This document shows positions 58,999 to 64,000 of a stretch of DNA of 64,000 nucleotides, piece after piece. Origin of the DNA: JBFXCS01 sp050181915 (lineage in GTDB: Bacteria > Actinomycetota > Thermoleophilia > Miltoncostaeales > Miltoncostaeaceae); the NCBI GenBank assembly GCA_050181915.1, contig JBFXCS010000002.1:248001-312000 (forward strand). The letters run 5' to 3'. The position numbers were made by a program, and so were the translations under genes. How positions within the stretch are numbered: position 1 is the stretch's first letter; every line of letters starts with the position of its first letter. The notes beneath the pieces were generated by a model. It was not told the DNA's origin and did no database searches. It saw nothing but the letters and a program-made list of their open reading frames with translations.

Positions 58999-59715
58999 AT
59001 GAGCGACGGCCACGGCGACCACTCCGACCTGCGCGCGCTGTTCATCAACTGCACCCTGAAGCGCAGCCCGGAGCGCTCGCACACGCAGGGTCTGATGAAC
59101 CGCTCGATGGAGATCATGCGCGCGAACGGCGTCGCCGTGGAGAGCATCCGCGCCATCGACCACGACATCGCGACCGGCGTCTGGCCCGACATGACCGAGC
59201 ACGGCTGGGCGACCGACGAGTGGCCCCGGATCTTCGAGCGCGTGATGGCCGCCGACATCCTCGTCCTCGGCACCGCGATCTGGCTCGGCGAGAAGACCTC
59301 GGTCTGCACTCGGGTGATCGAGCGCCTCTACGGCAACAGCCACCTGCTCAACGGCGCCGGCCAGTACGCCTACTACGGGCGGGTCGGCGGATGCCTCGTG
59401 ACCGGCAACGAGGACGGCGTCAAGCACTGCGCGATGAACATCCTCTACTCGCTCCAGCACCTCGGCTACACGATCCCGCCGCAGGCCGACGCCGGCTGGA
59501 TCGGCGAGGCCGGCCCCGGCCCGTCCTACCTCGACGAGGGATCCGGCGGACCCGAGAACGACTTCACCAACCGCAACACCACCTTCGCGACCTGGAACCT
59601 CATGCACCTCGCCCGGATGCTGAAGGACGCGGGCGGGATCCCCGCACACGGCAACCAGCGCAGCGCGTGGGACGCGGGCTGCCGCTTCGACTTCCCGAAC
59701 CCCGAGCACCGCTGA
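58999..59715 (+). CDS. Flavodoxin-like NAD(P)H-dependent FMN reductase family protein
   Basis: 238 residues. LFINCTLKRSPERSHTQGLM is the FMN-phosphate loop; DILVLGTAIWLGEKTSVCTRVIERL and GRVGGCLVTGNEDGVKHCAMNI continue the flavodoxin fold. Likely an FMN-binding reductase. It faces the ECF/anti-sigma pair across 85 bp, so it may belong to an oxidative-stress response, by inference. Confidence 0.88.
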   Translation: MSDGHGDHSDLRALFINCTLKRSPERSHTQGLMNRSMEIMRANGVAVESIRAIDHDIATGVWPDMTEHGWATDEWPRIFERVMAADILVLGTAIWLGEKTSVCTRVIERLYGNSHLLNGAGQYAYYGRVGGCLVTGNEDGVKHCAMNILYSLQHLGYTIPPQADAGWIGEAGPGPSYLDEGSGGPENDFTNRNTTFATWNLMHLARMLKDAGGIPAHGNQRSAWDAGCRFDFPNPEHR

Positions 59716-59787
59716 CGGAGCATTCATGCCGGACCGGCGCCGTCTGCACCGGCTGCCACGCCGTCGCCGCCGAGACCGACCGCGTCT

Positions 59788-60270
59788 TCACCGCGCTCGA
59801 TCGCTGAGCCGAATCCGCGCCGGCGCCCACCGCCCACCGCCGCCCACGGCGATCGCGGCCAGCACGGCGATCAAGAGCAGCGGGAGCCAGACGTCCTGGC
59901 CGCCGTCCACCCGCCCGGCGGTCGCGAGCGCGCCGATCATGTTCCCGGCGAGCACGAGCGCGGCCGCTCTCGGGGCGAGGCCGACGAGGAGCATCAGTCC
60001 GCAGGCGACCTCGGCGACGCCGACCAGGATCGCGACCTCGCCCGCCGCCTCGCCGAAGCCCCACCGCTCGAAGCGCGCCACATAGGCGTCGTGGTTCAGG
60101 AACTTGCCGAGCCCCGTCGGCAGGAAGATCGCCGCGGTCGCGACCCGGAGGATCATGGCCCACCAGCGCGGCGGCCCCGGATCGAGCAGAAGGGCGACGA
60201 CGCCGGTCACGGCGCCGGGCGGCGGCTGATCGACACGCTGGACCTCCTCGGGAGCCTCCCGAACCGACAC
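59788..60270 (-). CDS. DoxX-family membrane protein
   Basis: 160 residues with four membrane helices. RVATAAIFLPTGLGKFLNHD and FERWGFGEAAGEVAILVGVAEVACGL are the DoxX signature. A cytoplasmic lead of about 35 residues is longer than usual and may reflect an upstream start. Related proteins contribute to thiosulfate oxidation or redox stress. Confidence 0.88.
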   Translation of the reverse strand: MSVREAPEEVQRVDQPPPGAVTGVVALLLDPGPPRWWAMILRVATAAIFLPTGLGKFLNHDAYVARFERWGFGEAAGEVAILVGVAEVACGLMLLVGLAPRAAALVLAGNMIGALATAGRVDGGQDVWLPLLLIAVLAAIAVGGGGRWAPARIRLSDRAR

Positions 60271-60405
60271 CCCTCGGGTCGCGCGAGCGATCCGATCGTT
60301 ACGCGGCGCCCGGCGACACCCGCGCGGAGCATCGGCACCGCCCGCCCGGTCGCGCCCCCGAGCCGCCGTTCCGTCGCGAGGGGGCGGCCGACGTGCCGGG
60401 ACGGG

Positions 60406-60981
60406 TCACGTCACGCCGGGAGCTCGCGTGGACCGGTATCGCAGGACGACCGCCCCCGACCGGAACTCATGGCGATCCACGAGCTCGATCTGGATCCGCT
60501 CGCGCAGGCCGGCGAGCAACGTCGGCCCGTGTCCGGCGAGGACCGGTTGCACGAGGAACTCGTACTCGTCGATCAGCCCCAGATCCGCCAGCGCCAGGGG
60601 GAGCGTCACGCCGCCCACGAACAGGCCCTCGCCCGGTTCCTGCTTGAGCCGCTGAACCGCCTGCCCCAGGTCGCCTCGCACCAGCTCGGCATTCCAATCG
60701 ACCCCGCTCAGCGTGCTCGACACGACGTACTTCTTCGCCCGGTCGATGGTCTCGGCGAACGGGATCTCCCACTCATCCATCCAGCCGGGCCACGTGCCCG
60801 TGGCCGGCTTCCGCCACGCCGACTCCATCATCTCGTAGGTCACGCGGCCGAACAGCAGGGCATCGGCGCGTTCCATCTCAGCGGTCCAGTGGCGCATCGA
60901 CTCCTCGTCCGGCGGGAGCCCCGCCTCGTGATGGCAGCAGCCGTCGAGCGTGATGTTGATCGAGTATCGAAGCGGTCTCAT
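60406..60981 (-). CDS. Dihydrofolate-reductase-like (RibD C-domain) protein
   Basis: 191 residues from ATG 60981, with GGAGGG about 8 nt upstream; a longer start at 61080 lacks one. RPLRYSINITLDGCCHH opens the fold, then ADALLFGRVTYEMMESAW, KYVVSSTLSG, LFVGGVTLPLALADLGLIDEY. Typical of the large stand-alone DHFR family in Actinobacteria; cofactor NADPH likely, substrate unknown. Confidence 0.9.
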   Translation of the reverse strand: MRPLRYSINITLDGCCHHEAGLPPDEESMRHWTAEMERADALLFGRVTYEMMESAWRKPATGTWPGWMDEWEIPFAETIDRAKKYVVSSTLSGVDWNAELVRGDLGQAVQRLKQEPGEGLFVGGVTLPLALADLGLIDEYEFLVQPVLAGHGPTLLAGLRERIQIELVDRHEFRSGAVVLRYRSTRAPGVT

Positions 60982-61223
60982 CTCGTTGCCCTCCCTCGAT
61001 GCGCGCCCCGGGTCCACCGGACCGTACTCGGACGACCGCCGGCGCCATGCTGCGGTCACAAGCGCACGTCGATGACGCACGACCAGTACAGCTACGCGCC
61101 GCTCGACCGAGCCCGTTGGAGGCTCGGTGAGCTGCGCCGTGGTGTCGCGGTGATGTTCGGCCTGGACCTCCCTCCCCTCGACGCGGGCGTTTCGCCTGCT
61201 CAGGAGGGGGGTGAGGCGGGGAT

Positions 61224-61294
61224 GGGCAGTACTGGGATCGAACCAGTGACCCCTCGCGTGTGAGGCGAGTGCTCTCCCGCTGAGCTAACTGCCC
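61224..61294 (-). tRNA. tRNA-Val (anticodon CAC)
   Basis: On the minus strand the 71-nt gene folds into a complete cloverleaf. The acceptor is GGGCAGT with ACTGCCC, the D stem GCTC/GAGC, and the anticodon stem CTCGC with GCGAG around loop CTCACAC (anticodon CAC). The T arm is ACTGG-TTCGATC-CCAGT. CCA is not encoded. Confidence 0.97.
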
Positions 61295-61446
61295 TGGTGA
61301 AGCGGGTTCTGAAGCCCGAGACCGTCGCTCGCGCCGATCTGCGCTCCGGTCGGGAGATTAGCGGACGATGGGGGGAGATCCATGGGATCGCCGGCGTCGT
61401 AGGTCCGGCCGGGCGGCTGCGCAGCGGTCGGGCGGCCGCGGATCCC

Positions 61447-62100
61447 TCAGTCCTTCATGGTTTGCGAGGGTCCTCCGGTGAGGATCTGAACCGCGGCGTC
61501 GGCGGCGAGGACGGCGGCGTCTTCGAGGTCGATCCCGTCTCGCTCGACGGTGGTGGTGCCGGCGTTGACGAGTTGGATCCAGACGGTGGCGAGCCAGCCC
61601 ACGGGGACGTCGTCGCGGAAGGCTCCCGCCTTCTGACCGGCCTCGAGCCACTCCAGCCAGGCGGTGTTCGGCCGGTAGGTGCCGACCTGCGGGATGACGC
61701 CGACCCGGGCGAGGTGCCACCAGATCCGGCGCCGCTCGAATGTGTTGCGCACCGCCTCGCGGAACATCAGCGTCAGGCATGGCACGAAGTCCGGCTCCTG
61801 GGCGACGGCGTCGTGGAAGACCCCGATCGTCTCCTCGACGACGCGAGCCTGGATCGCCTGGAGCAGCTCATCGCGCCCCGCGAAGCGGCGGTAGACGGTG
61901 GAGCGGGTCAGCTCCGCCTCGGCGGCGACCTCCTCCATGCTCGCATCGGGGTTCTCCGACAGGACACGAAGCGCGGCGTCGAGGAGGCGGTCCTTGTTGC
62001 GGCGGGCGTCGGACCGCCGGGGCTCCAGCGACCGCGCCGGCGGCGGGCCCTCCTCCTGCTCCTCGGGCTCCTCGTGCTCATCGCTCTTTCTCGGCGCCAT
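61447..62100 (-). CDS. TetR-family transcriptional regulator
   Basis: 217 residues from ATG 62100, chosen because the sequence before the paralogue's start (63413) matches from that ATG. An acidic lead (DEHEEPEEQEE) is followed by the HTH: RRNKDRLLDAALRVLSEN, ASMEEVAAEAELTRSTVYRRFAG. The effector domain runs ETIGVFHDAVAQEPDFVPC to the end. It is divergent from the secreted protein gene and nearly identical in layout to the TetR gene at 63413. Confidence 0.93.
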   Translation of the reverse strand: MAPRKSDEHEEPEEQEEGPPPARSLEPRRSDARRNKDRLLDAALRVLSENPDASMEEVAAEAELTRSTVYRRFAGRDELLQAIQARVVEETIGVFHDAVAQEPDFVPCLTLMFREAVRNTFERRRIWWHLARVGVIPQVGTYRPNTAWLEWLEAGQKAGAFRDDVPVGWLATVWIQLVNAGTTTVERDGIDLEDAAVLAADAAVQILTGGPSQTMKD

Positions 62101-62155
62101 GCGTCGCACAGCATCGCAGGCTCCTCGGCCGTGAAGATCGCCAGATTCGCAGATC

Positions 62156-62220
62156 AGACAGGTTGTCTTGACTGAAACGGATTGTCCCTATTGACACAAT
62201 GCGTATCGACTCTCTAGGTT
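62156..62220 (+). promoter_or_regulatory. Promoter and operator-like repeats before the secreted protein gene
   Basis: AGACA-GGT-TGTCT (62156-62168) is a perfect inverted repeat, and TTGACT/TTGACA occur 23 bp apart (62168, 62191). TTGACA (62191-62196) and TAGGTT (62215-62220), 18 bp apart, form a likely promoter. The TetR protein just left probably binds here. The leader from about 62227 to 62339 shows no recognised motif. Confidence 0.5.
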
Positions 62221-62339
62221 CGTCGCCGTCGCTTCGGCGACGCCAGCAGAGGTCGTCGTCTGGGAGGGGGCACCCCGCGCCGTCCACGGCGCGCCTCTGG
62301 CCAACAGCCGACGCGTTCCCGGAACGCAGGAGGTGTGCT

Positions 62340-63242
62340 TTGTCTGGAAACGAGGACCGTTCGGGCCGGAGGGGCCCAGGCGTCCTGCGCAGGTGTCTGA
62401 CCGGCGGTGGCCGTGTCCGTTCGGTCGTCGCCCTCGTCGTGGTCGGATGCGCCACCGCGATCCTGCTCACGGCCGCGACCGGTGCCTTCGCCACGAACAC
62501 GCACCACAACAAGGGCAAGAACGCACGATGCGTCGCCGGTGGATGCCCGGCGCCCCAACCCTTCGGACGCCCGCTCGGTACGAACTACCTCACGACGTCG
62601 GTTCTGGCGCTGCCCTCGCCCCCGAAGACCAAGGAAGAGGTCTTCTACTCCCACGCGACCCCCGTGGGGGCGGCAAGTGCCCACCCGACCATCCCGGCGG
62701 TGTTCGGGGAGGGCTCCGACATCTTCGGCCTCTCGAGCGGGAGTGGCCTCGCGAGCTGGCCCGCAGATCTCCAGCCGCTGACCGGCCTCCCCGGGGCGGG
62801 GATGTTCCTGTTCCTGCTCCGGGACGCCAACGACACGCCGATCGGCTTCGGGGTCGAGCAGGAGATGCACCCGGCGGCCGAGTCCGGGAACAACACCTTC
62901 GCGAGCGACTGGATCGTCAGCATCCCGGGTCGCGGGGTCCTCTGGCTCAACTCGAATGACAACACCGGGTCTCCGGACCTCCCGACGTTCACGCGTCCGG
63001 ATGGCTCCGTCGTCACGCAGTCGACCACGGGGCCGGCGAAGGCCGGGGCCGTGAACGACGCCGAGGACAAGGCCTTCCAGAAGCTCGGTCGCGGGGTGAT
63101 CGTCGGAGGGTCGGGAGAGTTCGCGGGCCGCACCGGAACCTGGGTCGAGTACGACATCAAGAAGGCGGGGTACCCGCAGGCGCTCGGCACCTTCAACTTC
63201 GAGATGCACGTCTACTGGGACCAGAAGCCCACGAGCAAGTGA
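62340..63242 (+). CDS. Secreted protein of unknown function, possibly a barrel of the allene oxide cyclase/dirigent kind
   Basis: 300 residues from TTG 62340, decided by AGGAGG at 62328-62333; ATG 62199 lies before the promoter region. A long signal segment (VRSVVALVVVGCATAILLTAATGAFA) precedes a Cys-containing mature region (ARCVAGGCP). The body has LFLLRDANDTPIGFGVEQEM and a final GRGVIVGGSGEFAGRTGTWVEYDI, weakly like allene oxide cyclase/dirigent barrels. It lies between two TetR genes. Confidence 0.7.
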   Translation: MSGNEDRSGRRGPGVLRRCLTGGGRVRSVVALVVVGCATAILLTAATGAFATNTHHNKGKNARCVAGGCPAPQPFGRPLGTNYLTTSVLALPSPPKTKEEVFYSHATPVGAASAHPTIPAVFGEGSDIFGLSSGSGLASWPADLQPLTGLPGAGMFLFLLRDANDTPIGFGVEQEMHPAAESGNNTFASDWIVSIPGRGVLWLNSNDNTGSPDLPTFTRPDGSVVTQSTTGPAKAGAVNDAEDKAFQKLGRGVIVGGSGEFAGRTGTWVEYDIKKAGYPQALGTFNFEMHVYWDQKPTSK

Positions 63243-63302
63243 CGGTGGGTTCCTGCCCGATGCGTTGAGCACGCACCTGCGCATCGGCTGATCGTTCCGT
63301 CC

Positions 63303-63374
63303 GGCCTCTCGGGCGAGGGTGGGGTGTCGAAACCCACCTCGCCCGGGAGGCCCGGACACTCCCGGAGTGCTTTT
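63303..63374 (+). terminator. Tandem hairpin terminators
   Basis: A near-perfect 20-bp stem pairs 63303-63323 with 63333-63352 across a 9-nt loop. A second small stem, CACTC (63357-63361) with GAGTG (63365-63369), is followed by CTTTT. They end the secreted gene and separate it from the next TetR gene. Confidence 0.75.
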
Positions 63375-63412
63375 CCCGCCCGGCGCAGATCGGGCTGCGA
63401 TGCTGTGAACGC

Positions 63413-64000
63413 ATGGCGTTGAAGAACGAAGAGCACGAGGAACACCCGGGAGACCCGCGGCCGGCACGATCCCTGGAGCCCCGGCGGTCCGACTCCCGTC
63501 GCAACAAGGACCGCCTGCTCGAGGCGGCGATCCGCGTCCTGTCGGAGAACCCCGACGCGAGCATGGAGGATGTCGCCGCCGAGGCGGAGCTGACGCGCTC
63601 CACCGTCTACCGGCGGTTCGCCGGGCGCGAAGAGCTCCTCATGGCGATCCGCGCGCGCGTCATCGAGGAGACTCAGGGGGTCTTCCGTGATGCGGTCGCC
63701 CAGGAGCCGGAATTCGTGCCCTGCGCGATGCTGATGGTCCGCGAGGCGGTGCGCAACTCGTTCGAGCGGCGCCGCATCTGGTTGCATCTCGTCCAGCTCG
63801 GCAGGATTCCCGAATCGGGCGAATACCGGCCGCGGAACGCCTTCGTGGAATGGCTGGAGGCAGGACAGGAAGCGGGGGCATTCCGCAATGACGTCCCGGT
63901 GGGTTGGCTCGTCACGATGTGGATGCAGCTCGTGAACGCCGGCTGCGTGACGGTCGAGAGGGACGGAATCGACATCGAGGAAGCGGCGCGCCTCGCCGCC
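63413..64000 (+). CDS. TetR-family regulator (runs off the window end)
   Basis: First 196 codons visible, no stop yet. From ATG 63413. HTH RRNKDRLLEAAIRVLSEN, ASMEDVAAEAELTRSTVYRRFAG is almost identical to that of the TetR gene at 61447-62100, and the effector domain is collinear (QEPEFVPCAMLMVREAVRN; AFRNDVPVGWLVTMWMQL). The two are duplicates in opposite orientation around a secreted protein gene, so they may share an operator sequence. Confidence 0.92.
   Translation, partial: MALKNEEHEEHPGDPRPARSLEPRRSDSRRNKDRLLEAAIRVLSENPDASMEDVAAEAELTRSTVYRRFAGREELLMAIRARVIEETQGVFRDAVAQEPEFVPCAMLMVREAVRNSFERRRIWLHLVQLGRIPESGEYRPRNAFVEWLEAGQEAGAFRNDVPVGWLVTMWMQLVNAGCVTVERDGIDIEEAARLAA

Noticed and set aside
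59716..59807. CTGCHAV, a heme-like CxxCH motif in a small frame after the flavodoxin gene.
   Set aside because: No start codon or ribosome binding site in frame, and the segment overlaps the 3' end of the DoxX gene.
61073..61263. Short plus-strand frame ending STGIEPVTPRV.
   Set aside because: That ending is the well-known false translation of the antisense strand of a tRNA gene; the upstream part has no support.
1..64000. CRISPR arrays, insertion sequences, integrase or transposase genes.
   Set aside because: No regularly spaced repeats, terminal inverted repeats or matching proteins were seen.

Overview
The window is very GC-rich DNA (well above 70% by eye) with dense genes, many 4-bp stop/start overlaps and frequent GTG/TTG starts. 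It looks like a chromosomal segment of a high-GC Gram-positive bacterium. The run dnaX-ybaB-recR-corA-lysC-asd, an F420-type PPOX protein, CsoR, many ECF and two-component regulators, and several secreted beta-propeller proteins with Arg/Val-rich C-termini suggest a deep-branching actinobacterium such as Thermoleophilia (Solirubrobacterales-like). That placement is inference. No insertion sequence, CRISPR array, rRNA or replication origin was seen.

Layout. 0-9 kb: a secreted kelch protein with a complete copper-radical oxidase site, sucCD, a GH16-like protein, a secreted PD40 propeller/metzincin protein and a PPOX protein. 9.3-16 kb, minus strand: asd, lysC, corA-like, recR, ybaB-like and dnaX, preceded by a large-type SRP RNA with an Alu domain. 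16-25.4 kb: aldo/keto reductases, two nitrilase paralogues (one lacks the catalytic lysine), a MocR-type regulator and a Tat-exported amidase coupled to a small partner, which together resemble a nitrile/amide utilisation neighbourhood. 25.6-31 kb: two GT39-type mannosyltransferase-like membrane proteins and a GT2-GtrA fusion. 31-34 kb: a lipoprotein with an OmpR-type two-component system. 34-46 kb: HAD hydrolase, methyltransferase, ester cyclase, a large LuxR ATPase regulator, an ABC exporter divergent from a DesK/NarL-type two-component system, and an ECF sigma factor coupled to two single-pass beta-propeller proteins.

46-51 kb: MaoC-like, LapA-like and a copper module (copA, His-rich secreted protein, copZ, divergent csoR) with three CsoR-like operator candidates. 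51-56 kb: secreted propellers and an ATPase/GNAT-like/HTH regulator. 56.2-57.4 kb: an AT-rich intergenic region between two divergent HTH genes, one leading a three-gene small-protein operon; it looks like a miniature phage-type switch. 57.4-64 kb: VOC protein, the remnant of an SRPBCC gene, an ECF sigma/ZAS anti-sigma pair, a flavodoxin-like protein, DoxX, a DHFR-like protein, tRNA-Val(CAC), and two very similar TetR genes flanking an unknown secreted protein. The second TetR gene runs off the window end.

No stretch above 300 bp lacks a feature; the longest non-coding interval (about 15620-15980) is mostly filled by the SRP RNA. Bases 1-85 hold nothing recognisable.
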